Notes under the pieces: model-generated
What the model saw: the letters and a program-made list of their open reading frames with translations, nothing else
What the model was told of the DNA's origin: nothing
Database searches by the model: none
Translations under genes and position numbers: made by a program
NCBI GenBank assembly: GCA_002077045.2
Contig: KZ111151.1
Location: 1,277,120-1,341,119, forward strand
DNA length: 64,000 bases
Reading direction: 5' to 3'
From: Rachicladosporium sp. CCFEE 5018
Lineage: Eukaryota; Ascomycota; Dothideomycetes; Cladosporiales; Cladosporiaceae
Shown here: piece after piece, positions 9,871-21,448 of the stretch
Layout: every line of letters starts with the position of its first letter
Position numbering within the stretch: position 1 is the first letter of the stretch

Positions 9871-12174
9871 CTAATTCGTCGTGAGCGTCACTCTAGTCGC
9901 CGCGTTGGCGATGTCACCGTTCGCAGTGACCGCAGTATCACCCTCGCTCGTCCGCTTCCTGATAATCCTCACACCTGCGCCTCCGCTACGTTTCTTAACA
10001 CTCTCTTCCCACTGTAGCTCGAGGCTGTTCTGCGAGAGATCCGTTGCATCCAGCGCGTTCGACCGTCTGGACTCTCGCTCCTTGACGATACCGTTGGCCA
10101 GCTTCCTCGTGCCATCGCCACCAAGCCTCTCGAACAGATGAGGATGATCGAATACTGCCCTCAGCAGCTGGAACGGTAGACTGAGCAGTATTGACGAGAT
10201 CGCGGTATTCACACGGCCCTGGACCTGAGAGGGCTCAAGCGGGAGCTCGCCAAAGCGTATCTTCGAAAGGCGCGGATCAGAGCTACGATTAGACTTGTGC
10301 TTGGACGCTTGTGCAGGCGTCGGGTCCAGCGCTGATGCCGTCGACGGCGATGGCAAATCTGATACAGACGGTATGGACGGCGCTGAAGGGTCCAGAATCA
10401 GGGACTGCGATATAGAGGATACGGTGAAGTTGACTACATGTTGCAGTAGTTCTGTGGCGTAGGGATCATGTATTGGTGTTGAGCTTGTGGTTGGATGTGT
10501 GGTCGTAGCTTCGGTACCTTCGACTTCGGCATCCCACACTGGCGAGAGGCCACCCTCGAGTGCGAGGGTGAGGCAAGTCGGAAGAGTCTCCCAGGTGAAG
10601 ATGGTTGTGGCGATCTCAACGCCACGGACCGCTGGTACGTGGAGCTGGAGCCAGGCACTTGTGGCGATATATCGCAGTACATGCTGCATGCGAGTATCAG
10701 GAGAGAGAGGTGGCAGATTGTGATTTTGCGATTGGCGAACATGCCAGTCAAACTGCAGGAGTGGCCCGCCGTACACATACTTAATGCATTCGTTAAGCGC
10801 ATTCAGTGTGACATAAGCGCCAGGTAGACTGATAGACACTTGAGTCTTCAGATGCGCCGCAGCAGGGTCATTGCTGTCGAGTATGAGTTGCAGCATCGTC
10901 GGGCTTCGAGCGAGGATGAGCTTGTGAGCATCGAGGTAGGATCGGCTGCCATCGATGTCCTGAACGATCTGCAGATGGCAATCCGACAAGGCTGGATTGC
11001 CGTACTGTGACGTGATGTGATCGCGTAGCTGCTGAGCGTTATCGATGTCGAGGCTGTAGTCCGGATATGGTTGGGCTTGAGCCGGCATCCCTCTGTACAT
11101 GTTTGGTTGGGGATACGGTGCGTGGCTGGCGTAATGGCTGCTCGATTCAAAGTTGGCTGACGTTGTTCCATTGGCATTGCTTTCGGTATTTGCGCGCAGC
11201 TCGTACGCGCCAGAACTGCCCTTAGCAGTAGCGGAAATTGGTGAGGCTGTCTGCGAATGTGACGCGTGGCCATTAGGTATGTTGGAGCCTCCTGACGCAG
11301 CGAAATCGCGTTGCGGGTAGCGGAAGTTGTTAGCATACGCATGCAAGCCCGGTGGAAGATGTCGAGGGACGGCGGATTGCTCTTGATGTTGAGACGACTG
11401 CGATTGGTGGTGTGCTGGGTATGAACTGCTGTGCAACTCAGAGGATTCGAGAGGATGTGATGGCGCAGTATAGACTGGTGGCTGTGATGTATGCGCGTCA
11501 GCTTGAAGCGATGGGTTTGTGGCTTCAGATCCGGCTGATTGTGGAGGGGCGGGTGACGAGGTGGTCGAGTCTACACCACCGAAAACAATGCTTGCCGTGC
11601 TCGGCCGCGTGGAATGCGATTGAGGAATGAAGACTTGTGAATTGCGATTCAGACGTGAGGATGAAGTGGCAGAGTGTGGCGTATGTGCTCCAGCGGAGGG
11701 AACGAACTCGGGCGGGAGCTCTGTTCGTATGGCTGTGGGCTTGCGCGCCGAGGGCGAAGAGCTCGAGATTCCTGTTCCTGGTGTGACCTGTGGAGGCGAG
11801 GAGGGCACGGTAGGCTCCTCTTGTGACTCAAGTGTAGACGCACCATTAATTAGTGGTCTGCGTGCGCTTTCCTGAGTCGCGGGTACTTCTGCTCGTGGTG
11901 TGGACGCTTTCGTAGCGGTCGGAGGCTCGACTGGCGTAGCGCCGTTCTTATCCTCCTGAGAACCTGCTGACCCATTCACCTCCTCTGCAGCTTTCGCCTC
12001 GGGCTTTGAGACCTCAGTGCCTTGTGGTGTGCTCCGCTTAGACGTCGGAGCTGGCTTCGGTCCCCGCGGCCGACTCAGCGGCAATGGTATGGCTACTCGA
12101 CGCGGCGTTTGCTGAGAGGGCTTGCGAGCATGCGTTGCATCTGGTGCGGCGCTCGCCGCGTTGTTCGGTGTCAT
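9871..12174 (-). CDS. BTB/POZ-domain protein with long disordered N-terminus
   Basis: The single exon encodes 767 residues. Residues 1-375 are low-complexity, rich in Pro, Ser, Thr and Gln, and probably disordered. A BTB/POZ fold is seen at about 395-470: LSDCHLQI, then LDAHKLILARSPTML, then LNALNECIKYVYGGPLL. The Ala-His-Lys pattern before the buried helix is typical of BTB. BTB domains mediate dimerisation and often serve as CUL3 adaptors. Residues 480-720 hold further helices (LRYIATSAWLQLHVPAVRG, and LLSLPFQLLRAVFDHPHLF) like the BACK-type region after a BTB, then a basic tail. Proline-rich N-termini of this sort are common in fungal BTB proteins. Partner and substrate are unknown. Neighbours give no clue. 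Confidence 0.8.
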   Translation of the reverse strand: MTPNNAASAAPDATHARKPSQQTPRRVAIPLPLSRPRGPKPAPTSKRSTPQGTEVSKPEAKAAEEVNGSAGSQEDKNGATPVEPPTATKASTPRAEVPATQESARRPLINGASTLESQEEPTVPSSPPQVTPGTGISSSSPSARKPTAIRTELPPEFVPSAGAHTPHSATSSSRLNRNSQVFIPQSHSTRPSTASIVFGGVDSTTSSPAPPQSAGSEATNPSLQADAHTSQPPVYTAPSHPLESSELHSSSYPAHHQSQSSQHQEQSAVPRHLPPGLHAYANNFRYPQRDFAASGGSNIPNGHASHSQTASPISATAKGSSGAYELRANTESNANGTTSANFESSSHYASHAPYPQPNMYRGMPAQAQPYPDYSLDIDNAQQLRDHITSQYGNPALSDCHLQIVQDIDGSRSYLDAHKLILARSPTMLQLILDSNDPAAAHLKTQVSISLPGAYVTLNALNECIKYVYGGPLLQFDWHVRQSQNHNLPPLSPDTRMQHVLRYIATSAWLQLHVPAVRGVEIATTIFTWETLPTCLTLALEGGLSPVWDAEVEGTEATTTHPTTSSTPIHDPYATELLQHVVNFTVSSISQSLILDPSAPSIPSVSDLPSPSTASALDPTPAQASKHKSNRSSDPRLSKIRFGELPLEPSQVQGRVNTAISSILLSLPFQLLRAVFDHPHLFERLGGDGTRKLANGIVKERESRRSNALDATDLSQNSLELQWEESVKKRSGGAGVRIIRKRTSEGDTAVTANGDIANAATRVTLTTN

Positions 12175-13012
12175 CTCATATCCCCTTCATCCACGCAGCC
12201 GGTGTCGTGTGCTAGCGATATGAGTGCCGAACTTTTTTCGCGGGGAGCCAATGGAGCTCCACCGAGGTCCTGGTAGTCGATGAATTTTGTTGTACCGTTG
12301 TGCGGTATACTGCAGGAAGGATATTGGTAATGAATGCTGGGAGACGTTACGCTGAAAGTCAAGAGGTGGAGTGTATGTTGGCGAATATGTGCATATGAGT
12401 ACAGCATGCGTGAGCTCGGCAATGCAGCGTCGTTCGACCAGGATCTCTGAAGGTGGGGAAGTCAGAGCTCGGTCCCTGTCATTACCGTACTCAATTGACT
12501 TCACTTCTCCATCTCACCTTCCTTCGTCACTGCAATGTTATGGAATCTTATTGGGCTTCAGGTACCTGGAGAGGCCTGCCACGCTTATAATGATTCTCGG
12601 AGGTGCAGAGACGTCAGCTCTAAGCGAGATCGTCAGCGAGATCGAGTCTCAGATCGTCTCGTTGCCACAGAGCATGCCACGAGATCGCCATGGAAGGACT
12701 TTTCATGAAGAGTGCTTGCCAATACTCAGTTGTGATTGTACAAAGTAGCAACGACCAGAGCAATCGTCAGCAGGTACAGTAGTAGATACTCTTTCCTTGC
12801 TTCCCTTCCCGAGTGCCGCGCCTTCCTCTTGGCTGCACAATGGGTTGTTGATTCTTATCTTTATTCGTCCTCACACGGCCTTTGGATCTATCAATCAGAA
12901 CCTCAGAAGCACTCAATACGCTACCTGTAAATTCATCAATATTTCAGATCACGTTACAGCATACTTACATTCCTCCAACAAACTCACCACACCACAGTAA
13001 GGCGAGCCAGCA
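12175..13012. other. Divergent intergenic region
   Basis: This separates the 5' ends of the BTB gene and the acidic unknown gene and should hold both promoters. Only short ORFs are present. A locally repeated GCGAGATCG motif occurs at about 12623-12645. Confidence 0.5.
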
Positions 13013-15532
13013 ATGTACCGTCACCAGAACGACAGCCATCCATCCTCACAGACCCTAAGACAACGACGCAAAGCACACTCGACTGAATTTGGCAGCTCTA
13101 GTCCCGGGCATGTTCGAGAATCGCTACCGTGGAAGCAGACCCTCGATCTGAGCATCTGCCAGCCGGCTCCGCAGTCCCGTATGCCGAGCAGAGCCTTGAG
13201 CTGCATTTCATCCATTGACAATTGTCCAGCCAACCGGTTCGCGATTCTCGCCACCCTCGATCAGCCAACTACTAAGACACGCGAATTTCATACCTCTTCG
13301 ACCCGGCGTGCACGAGTCTCGAAGGACGCGAGGAAGCGACGGGATCTCAAGAGGAGCAAGCGAAGGCTCGACGCGCACAAGCTGGACACACAGCTCGGGC
13401 GTGAGATCAACGAGATGCTCAATGTCACCGAGATTCACTTGACGACAGATCTTGACGATATATCGCCCACCGAGATCGAGCAAGCGCCACCACAAGCTGT
13501 CGAAGATTTGTCGTAGGAGACTGCTTTGGTCAGACTGCCATCGATCCTCCCTGAGATAATTCAGCTACCTTCGAGTCCACCAGCGCTACCAGTGCCTCAA
13601 TTCTCGGCCTTCGACCTAAGCTCCTTCCCGCATCTTCTTGCGTCCTTGCCGGAGCCAATTGCCGTCCCGCCCGCCGTTACACTTCCAGATCTACCCTTGC
13701 GCCGCTCGCGCACCTGGTCTATCACGAAGGACGAAGCCTGGCGCGACTGTCTCCCAGCAATAATCCCTTCGCCTGCTCGACCAAGTGTGCATGGCCTGGA
13801 CGCTCAGACACAAGTCTGCAAAGAGCTCCAGATCTATGCTCCACGAGCCAAGTCTGCAGCTACCAAGCACTCGAGGTTCTTTCCACCCGCAAACCTGCTC
13901 ACCGCAGCCGAGCAGGGACTCTCGCCACCTAGGAGAGCCAGGACAAAGCTGCCGCGGGTGGCATGTCAATTGCATGCTACCGACAACGGAAGCGAAGACA
14001 TCGTGCGGTCCGCAAAGAGGGCACCAACTCCTTTCGCTGTCACAGAGATCATCGAGCGCTCGCGAACTCCAGAGACACCGCACTCCACAAAAGTGGACCA
14101 GGTACTTGAGGCTGCAGTGGCAGCCGGTACATCCGAATCGACCACGCCATCCGCCGAGTCTCTATCACAGGGATCAGATGATACCTTACTTCGCAAGTTA
14201 GAGCACCCGGCGTTCATCTGGCATATGATCACAGCAGCAACGACGTTCGACGAAAGTAAGCTGATACGTACTCCTGATGGCAAACATCGCGAGCTTTCAA
14301 TCTCGACTTCTGTGTCGCAGCCGATCGGTCAAGAGCAGGTCACGTCGACTGTCACACAGACTGACGATACCTGTGGACCCTGCTTCTGCGACGAAGCGAC
14401 TGCAGCAAATCTATGGAATATCCTCAGCTCCGTGCCGTCCATCAGGCCTGCAAATGACCTGGAAGACGCGTTCCTTGCCAGCACGATCCCATTACCTGCT
14501 CAGACGGCGTCAAAGATCGAAGACCTCAACCACCTGATTCTCTCCCGCGATCACCTCTGCGCCTCGCCATTCGAGCTCGTGGGCTCTGTCGTACCGTACA
14601 CGCATCCCAACAGCCTCACAGGGTATTCCAACACAAGGTCTCAGACACCATGCGTGGACAGCCTGACAGCTTTGCCAACATACTACGACACTGGTCTGCC
14701 CATCTTGACCATCGCCTACGATGAGCCGCCAGCTTACTCGCCCGAGCTCACTGGCATGAACGAGCTGATGGTCGATACTGAGTATTTGGCCCACACCAGC
14801 GAGCTACCCACGACCACACGGAGCGAGATATACTTCTCAGCAACTCCACTGCGGACACCAGTGCCAAGATCGTCGTTTCACACCTGTCAATGGTGGGACG
14901 ACGTCAAGCAATCTCTGGAACATATTTCACCTACCGAGGTTGTGTCTGTGCGCGAAGACAGACCTCGAGCAGCATCCCCTACCGAAATAGCGGACTCCGT
15001 CCTTGCAGACCTCTTCACCCAAGGTCACGCCAAGAACTGCAATTGCGGGTACTGTGATCCCGACCCACTCCCATTTGTCCCAAGCTTGAGTGGAAGCATC
15101 ACGGACAGTGCGTGCTGCATGCTCTACCCTCTCGGATCTGACGCGGACACCGAGACTCTCACGACAAGGTCTGATACCTGGGAGGACGAAGACAATGACT
15201 TCAACAGCATTGCCACCGAGGACGGAGATACCGAGTCCGAAATCATGCTAGAGGACGACGAGGATTGGACGTGGGCAACTGCATCAGAGGTCTACTCCGA
15301 CTCAATGCCAATTCTGGTCACGAGCTATGACGAGCCCGACTGCGACGAAGTGGACGAGGACCGCCATTTCATGCCCTGCCACGGCTGGAACGCGCTCTTC
15401 AACGACACTGCTGGGAAGTGTGCAGCTCACGCGGAGGCCGACGACTGGACCGACGAGGACGGGGAGGACGAGGAGCAATGGGAGAGCGCATGGGACGTCG
15501 AGGATGCTGGAGGCTGGGACTGGGCGTTTTGA
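13013..15532 (+). CDS. Acidic unknown protein; frame interrupted by TAG
   Basis: From ATG 13013 the frame is open for 167 codons to a TAG at 13514-13516. The same frame then stays open for a further 670 codons to TGA at 15530-15532. The downstream part has no ATG for more than 200 codons, so it is unlikely to be a separate gene. Either the gene is interrupted by a nonsense codon, or the TAG lies in an intron whose length is a multiple of three. Candidates are 13424-13516, or 13401-13583 with a strong GTGAGA donor. The product would have a basic, arginine-rich N-terminal segment (KDARKRRDLKRSKRRLDAHK) and a strongly acidic, Trp-containing C-terminus. An internal repeat reads LPILTIAYDEP and MPILVTSYDEP (near 14697 and 15307). 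Cys pairs occur at CGPCFC and CNCGYC. No domain is recognised. Confidence 0.55.
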
Positions 15533-16080
15533 TCACTGGAGAGAAGCATTGCCAGTGACGAGATATAGACTGACAGTGGAGAAGTGGCCTGACAACGGGT
15601 GACCTGTGACTTCGGCGTTTGAGTATGATCGGGTAGGATCAGAGAACTCCTACTTTTGCACTACACAAGCTTTCTATCAGATATGATCGAACTTTCCCAC
15701 AACGCTGCATCACGCTTCGCTCGTCTCTCGTTGAGATCCCAATGGCAGCCATCCCAAACCCGAGTCTCCCAAGCCATTGAACTACAGCTGTGCTCTAGTC
15801 CCTGGCGCCGTGCTCCTGGTCATCCAATCTGCAGTGAGAGATCACTGCTGCGGCCAATTACCGTGCTTCCGGTACATCCGACCACACTCCAGGCGCCGCT
15901 TTGTTCTGGACTTGCCCTCGATCTGCGTTTCCTTCACCATAGATCCTGCCTACGGTCATAGTCTCTGCCACAGTGCGCTAGCTCATGATGATCGCAGTAG
16001 GGGTAGAATGCACTTTGTTGAGACATCGTGGAGCGCAGCTCTCGTCCGCGTTCTGTGACTTGCTTGCCGAACGACATCTC
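15533..16080. other. Convergent 3' region
   Basis: About 550 bp between the stops of two converging genes. ORFs here are short and I see no gene. Confidence 0.5.
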
Positions 16081-16659
16081 TCACTCCTTACTGCCCGCCA
16101 TGACCAATTGCAGCACCAAGAAGATCCCGATTGCCCACCAGTATTTCTGCAGGAACGTCTTCTCGGGCTCCTTGTCTGCCAGCTTGCCCTCTGCGTCCAG
16201 TACCACAGGTCTGTTCATATGCACCACTGGCCCAGCTCGCATGGGCACAACCTCCACGCTTAATCCATCCTTCTGCGCACCGCCTCTGCTCGCAAGCAAT
16301 CGGTCGAACGCAGCGAAGCCAACATGATAGACCACTCCATCAGTGTTGAGCAGTATCTGTAGCGTCTTGTCCTTTTCCGGAGCGAGGTTTGAGGCAGACG
16401 TAGCGATGCCGTTCCATGTTGTCGACGAGTCGGGGTGAAAGAAGCCAATTCGCACGATCTGCTCGTCCGCGGCTATCAATGGTGTTTTGTAGGTCTTGAC
16501 GGTCGCGGTCGTGGAGTTGTAGCCGATTTTCGTAAGGGCTTGGGGTTTGGCTGCAGAGAGGGGCCAGGCGAAGATGTCTACTGTGTGCTCGGGCTGGGCT
16601 GCCGTAGCGAAGCTGGCAAGGGCGGAGAGCAATACGCTGCACACAGTAGAGACGCGCAT
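16081..16659 (-). CDS. EMC10: ER membrane protein complex subunit 10
   Basis: EMC10 is the lumenal/membrane subunit of the ER membrane protein complex, which inserts tail-anchored and multi-pass proteins. The 192-residue product starts at an ATG followed by a signal peptide (RVSTVCSVLLSALASFATA). It continues with a beta-rich lumenal domain (HTVDIFAWPLS, then ADEQIVRIGF, then LLNTDGVVYHVGF) and ends with one membrane helix (YWWAIGIFLVLQLVMAG) and a short tail GSKE. Length and layout match fungal EMC10. The open frame extends 39 codons upstream of this ATG, but the internal start is chosen because the signal peptide begins there. A CCACGTCA element (UPRE core on this strand) lies about 315 bp upstream. 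Confidence 0.85.
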   Translation of the reverse strand: MRVSTVCSVLLSALASFATAAQPEHTVDIFAWPLSAAKPQALTKIGYNSTTATVKTYKTPLIAADEQIVRIGFFHPDSSTTWNGIATSASNLAPEKDKTLQILLNTDGVVYHVGFAAFDRLLASRGGAQKDGLSVEVVPMRAGPVVHMNRPVVLDAEGKLADKEPEKTFLQKYWWAIGIFLVLQLVMAGSKE

Positions 16660-17205
16660 CTTGACCTTCGGGTTGCTGATGGAGACGTAGGCCGTGTAGG
16701 TAGTGATCACTGCGGTTGCATACAAGAAGCTAGCAAATGCACAGTGGTCCAAGCGGGCAATGTCGGCTGGGCTCAAACAATGAGCCGCAATTCGAACAAC
16801 TTCCTCTCCTTCTTACTACAATATGCACTAGTCATTTGCCCCAGAATTGTTCAGCTATGGCCGAAGAGAGATTTCATTTCACATATGCTGCCTTCATGAA
16901 GCAATCACTTCACTTGCCTCATCAATCAGTCAGCAGGAGCGAGTGGAGAACCCCACCGCGTTGAGCAGCGCGGCCACGTCATATCAAGACCACCGGCCAA
17001 AGGAAAAGTGAATGATCGTCGACGGTGAGGATTGAGCTCGATGCTCTGGAGTGAAGTCCATGATTGACCCTTTGCTATTTCCTCCATCCACTCATTACTT
17101 TTGGCTGTCCTTATACACACCCAATTCCTTTGCACCTACCTCGACCGTCACTCAAGTCTACGGTCGTTCACTTCACCCATAATACAGCTATATACCACAG
17201 CAATC
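16660..17205. other. Divergent promoter region EMC10 / FGGY kinase
   Basis: A 546-bp region between two head-to-head genes. It contains the UPRE-like motif noted separately, and pyrimidine-rich tracts just before the FGGY start. No gene is seen. Confidence 0.6.
16974..16981 (-). promoter_or_regulatory. UPRE-like motif TGACGTGG upstream of EMC10
   Basis: CCACGTCA on the + strand is TGACGTGG read towards EMC10. This is the core recognised by bZIP factors of the unfolded-protein response, and also CRE-like. It sits in the divergent promoter shared with the FGGY kinase gene. An 8-mer can occur by chance. Confidence 0.3.
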
Positions 17206-19173
17206 ATGGATCGCAACCACCACAGCAACATGCCTTACAGGCAACCCTCGCGGCAGCAGTCGCGTCAGATGTCCGTCGACCCGCACCACGAGGTCCGAGT
17301 CGTCCAACAGCACTACATTGGCATCGATGTCGGCACCGGTAGCGCACGAGCATGTATCATGAACGAAAAGGGTGACATCGTCGGACTTGCAAGCGAAGCC
17401 ATCGGTCTGTGGCAGCCAGAGACCGGCTTCTACGTACGTCGCTCAAATTCCGGCTGATCGTAGCGATCGACATTGACGATTGCGACAGGAGCAATCTACT
17501 TCCAACATCTGGCGATGTATCTGCGACTCGATTAAGCGCGCTATGCAGCAGGGTAACATTGATGCTAACAGCATCCGTGGCATCGGCTTTGACGCAACCT
17601 GCTCGCTCGCGGTATTCCGCGAAGACACCGATGAGCCCGTGGCAGTGACTGGACCGAAGTTCGACAACCAAGACGGCAACGACCGGAACGTCATACTCTG
17701 GCTCGATCACAGACCAGTGGAGGAGACGAAGAAGATCAATGCGACCGATCACAACCTGCTGAGATATGTAGGTGGACAAATGAGCATTGAGATGGAAATA
17801 CCGAAGGTGCTATGGCTGAAGAACAACATGCCCAAGGAGCTGTTCGACAAGTGCAAGTTCTACGACTTGACAGATGCTTTGACACATCTCGCGACGGGGA
17901 ATGAGACCCGCAGCTACTGCTCGGTGGTTTGCAAGCAGGGCTTCGTACCTGTCGGTGTCGATGGAAGTGTCAAGGGCTGGCAAGGGGACTTCCTCACAGC
18001 GATAGGGCTCGAGGATCTGTGCCAAGATGATTTCAAGCGCATGGGCGGCGTCAACGGGGTGGTACTTCACCATGCAGTTCTCGTAACTTCACGACCAGTT
18101 GACTGACCTCTTCACAGAACGGCCACTACTTCACCGCCGGCGAAAAGATCGGCGTCCTCTCCGAAAAAGCCGCAGCAGACATGGGCCTCGTCCCCGGCAT
18201 TGCAGTAGGCTCTGGTGTAATTGACGCCTACGCTGGCTGGATCGGCACCGTGGGCGCAAAGGTGAATCTGAAGGGTGATAGCATCTCCTCCGACGTCCCC
18301 AAGAATCACGTCTCGCAAGCATTCACGCGTCTTGCCGCCGTAGCTGGAACTTCGACATGCCATCTCGCCATGAGTGAGAAGCCTGTCTTCGTCAATGGTG
18401 TCTGGGGACCGTACAGAGATGTGCTGATCCCTGATTACTGGATGGCTGAGGGCGGGCAATCAGCGACGGGAGAGTTGCTCAAGCATGTCATTGAGACACA
18501 TCCGGCTTTCAACGAGGCGTACTCTGTGGCCGAGTCGTTCAATGCCAACATCTACGACTACCTGAACGAGCATCTTCGCGAGATGCAGGAGAAAGCCGAC
18601 GCGCCTACGATCTCCTATCTGGGACGGCATTTCTTCTTCTACGGCGACTTGTTCGGCAACCGCTCGCCAATCGCGGACCCGGACATGCGTGGCTCGATCA
18701 TCGGGTTATCGAGCGACAAGTCCATCGATTCGCTTGCGCTGCACTACTACGCGACCATGGAATTCATCGCTCTGCAGACCCACCAAATCGTCGAGTCCAT
18801 GAACACCGCAGGACACGTCATCTCCTCCATCTTCATGTCTGGCTCTCAATGTCAGAATGATGTGCTCATGTCGCTCATGGCCACAGCCTGCGACATGCCG
18901 GTTCTCATTCCACGATACGTGCACGCTGCTGTGGTGCACGGAGCGGCTATGCTTGGAGCAAAAGCTGCCAGCACGGATAAGGATGGGAAGTCTGAGGCGC
19001 TGTGGGATATCATGGACAGGCTTAGCAAGCCTGGCAAGGCCGTGTATCCTGGCAAGGACGAGCAGGAGAAAAAGCTGCTGCACACAAAGTATGAGGTGTT
19101 CCTGGAGCAGATTGCGCAGCAGAAGCGCATTAGGACGAATATCGATGAGGCTGTGAAGGGGTGGAAGAGGTGA
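17206..19173 (+). CDS. FGGY-family carbohydrate kinase (D-ribulokinase-like)
   Basis: This is an ATP-dependent sugar kinase of the FGGY family, in the group of yeast YDR109C and human FGGY that phosphorylate D-ribulose. Exons 17206-17433, 17489-18061 and 18118-19173 give 618 residues, all in phase 0. The first ATP-binding loop is YIGIDVGTGSARA. The first FGGY domain includes GIGFDATCSLAVF and ILWLDHR. The second carries AVAGTSTCHLA, FMSGSQCQNDVLMSLMA and the C-terminal motif HGAAMLGA. The catalytic Asp typical of the family is probably the one in GSGVIDAYAG. The donor of intron 2 could be three bases earlier (18059), changing one residue. An N-terminal, His/Gln/Arg-rich extension of about 30 residues precedes the kinase fold. 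Cytosolic location is expected. Confidence 0.9.
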
Positions 19174-19764
19174 GAGACTGCACGAACTCGGAAGACGACG
19201 TCGTCGAGCACGTCCAGCTCGATACCCTCGAGTATTTAGCGGCGTTGAATTGGACCTGCTGGCACATGTATGCAGTATGACAAGGAACATGGAGATAGAA
19301 CGATAGACACATGAGCTCACATGATGAGCAAGCATATAACAGGATAGAACTCGACCAGCATCCAGCTTTCGTACCTATCACTTCCACATACAATCCGCTA
19401 CCTGCACAACACTGTATCTGCAATGCAGCAGTACCTTTCAACCATGCCATCCGATCGTAGAGCGTTTACTCCCGGATGATCGCCACGATTGCCGTACCAG
19501 CATGATGCCTCCTTGCCACGCATTCGATCTCGTGGCTTATTCTATTCGCTCGCATAATACATCCCTATTGCAGAATCAGGACAAGCAATTCTGGCATGTC
19601 TCACTCTCGAACATCAAGCGCCCAAGATCTAGGCACAGAACCTGCCCTTGCCAAGTCCAACGTGGGATGATCTCTCGAACACCACGCGGTGCACGGTCGC
19701 AAAGTTCAGCCTTGCGCAGGAAGTCATTTCGGCTAACGTGACCAGGGGCACCTCTGTCCACACT
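19174..19764. other. Intergenic region downstream of FGGY gene
   Basis: About 590 bp with short ORFs only. It presumably holds the FGGY 3' UTR. Nothing else is seen. Confidence 0.5.
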
Positions 19765-20121
19765 TCACCTGCGCAAGCGCGCGCGAAAGCCCCGAACTTC
19801 ACACATCGGTCTCCCTTCCGCTGCAGAACCGATTTCTACCTTGCTTGGGAAAGCCTTCTCCTGCGCCAGAGTGCGGGACCTTGTGATACTTGCCCAATCG
19901 CTCTCGGAGATGTCGCGGGGTCTTGTGTCGGTCTGCGACAGCGGCGCAGTGAAGATCATCTCCTCTTTCTTTGTTAACGTCGATTGAGATTGTGCGGCGT
20001 GCAAGCCACAGGGCGGGTATGGGGAGTGTAGGTTTGTACGCCAGGCGAGATAAGTATTGAAGGCTTCTCCAACCTCGTCTGTTGGTGATTGCCTCTTTTC
20101 GTTGTAGCAGAGAAGATTCAT
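19765..20121 (-). CDS. Possible small unknown protein
   Basis: A single open frame of 118 codons starts with ATG in a good context (CAACAATG). It encodes a hydrophilic product that starts MNLLCYNEKRQSPTDEVGE and ends FRARLRR. No domain, signal peptide or membrane segment is visible. It is divergent from the DUF1996 gene, whose start is about 230 bp away. The composition looks more like protein than the shadow frames nearby. There is no family recognition, so it may still be spurious. Confidence 0.3.
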   Translation of the reverse strand: MNLLCYNEKRQSPTDEVGEAFNTYLAWRTNLHSPYPPCGLHAAQSQSTLTKKEEMIFTAPLSQTDTRPRDISESDWASITRSRTLAQEKAFPSKVEIGSAAEGRPMCEVRGFRARLRR

Positions 20122-20348
20122 TGTTGGTGCAAGGCTTCACCCTCGGTCGTTCCTTCCTGTATATCTTGGGCTGTCTGTGACGCCCGTCCTATCATTCAAG
20201 CAACCGAGTCTTCACTCAATATACGACCTTTCACTCACTCACGACTACTAAACGATTGAGGCTGCAGTGCAGTAAAGACACTTCTACCACGCCAACACAC
20301 ATTCTCTATACCAATACACGACAACGACCTTATACAACAACATCGACG

Positions 20349-21448
20349 ATGGCTCCCTACGTCGCCGTACTGGTGACTAGCCTCGCCGCTCTCACCACCA
20401 CAGTCACCGCTTCCAACGTGTGGACAGTCAACTGCGCTCCCTTGTCAATCCAGCGCTCCGATCCCATCCTCTCCCTCGGTACCGACTCCTCCCACGTCCA
20501 CGCCGCCGTAGGCTCCACAGCCTTCTCTCGCGACATGAACGGCATCAACGGTGCTGCCGATAGTACCGGCACCACCTGCGACAAGTTCACCGACCACAGC
20601 TCGTACTGGAGCCCCGCTCTTTACCAAATTACCGACTCCGGCGCCTTCCAGCTGCTCGAGTTCACGGGCATGAACGCCTACTACCAGAACTACACCTGCT
20701 CCTACAACGCCGACGCTCCAGGTTACTGTCAGGGTGTCCGCGATGCGCAGGCGCCTCCTGCTGGACTTCGTATGATCGCTGGTGACTCGAAGCGTCGTTC
20801 TTACGACGACGATGACTTGTGGCAAGTTGCGATTCTGATGGAGGCCGGCAACTCAGGTGAGGTGCATGGCATGCCTACGACTCTCGACGGTAGCAGGATC
20901 TCGGGCCACGCTCGATTCCCCTCGTGTTGGGATGGTGTGCATCTCGACTCCGACGACCATAGGTCGCACGTCTCTTACCCCGATCCTACGTTGCACGGCG
21001 ATACTCAAGGCGGCATGTGCCCCTCCTCTCACCCACACGCGATGATCAACATAGGTATGTCGAAAGTTCGATTCATATATACATAGCATTTCCACTGACA
21101 ACAACATCAGGCGCTCAATTCGGCTTCAATCTCGCCGGCATCACCGATCCCTCTAACCTCGTTTGGTCGAACGGCGACATGTCCGGCTACGGCTTCCACG
21201 CTGACTTCTATATGGGCTGGACCGACCGCGACGCTCTCACGGCATCTTTCTCGAACTGCTTCGACAACAACAACTGCCCCTGGAGGTCCTTCGGTAGCCC
21301 GACGGGCGCCGATCCAAACCCCAAGAAGCTGCTGCCGGATGCTCCGCCGCCATGGGAGAACTTGGGTGCATTCGGACCGCTACCAGCGCTACCTGGCAAC
21401 AACCCGGTGACGGATGTGTTGAGGATCAGGGGGCGTAGGGCGTTTTGA
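20349..21448 (+). CDS. Secreted DUF1996 protein
   Basis: Exons 20349-21054 and 21111-21448 (intron 56 bp) give 347 residues. A signal peptide of about 21 residues (APYVAVLVTSLAALTTTVTA) is followed by the DUF1996 domain. Hallmarks visible include SVPL-like NCAPLSIQRSDPILS, TCDKFTDHSSYWSPALY, FPSCWDGVHLDS, a His-rich CPSSHPHAMINIG and YGFHADFYMGW, with several conserved Cys. DUF1996 proteins are common secreted or cell-surface proteins of filamentous fungi of unknown biochemistry. Some are linked to wood or plant-wall growth conditions. The open frame extends 31 codons further upstream, but the ATG at 20349 begins the signal peptide and is preferred. No C-terminal anchor signal is seen. Confidence 0.9.

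Noticed and set aside
13514..13516. Genetic-code change with TAG as a sense codon
   Set aside because: TAG ends several normal genes, including uricase directly after its peroxisomal signal.
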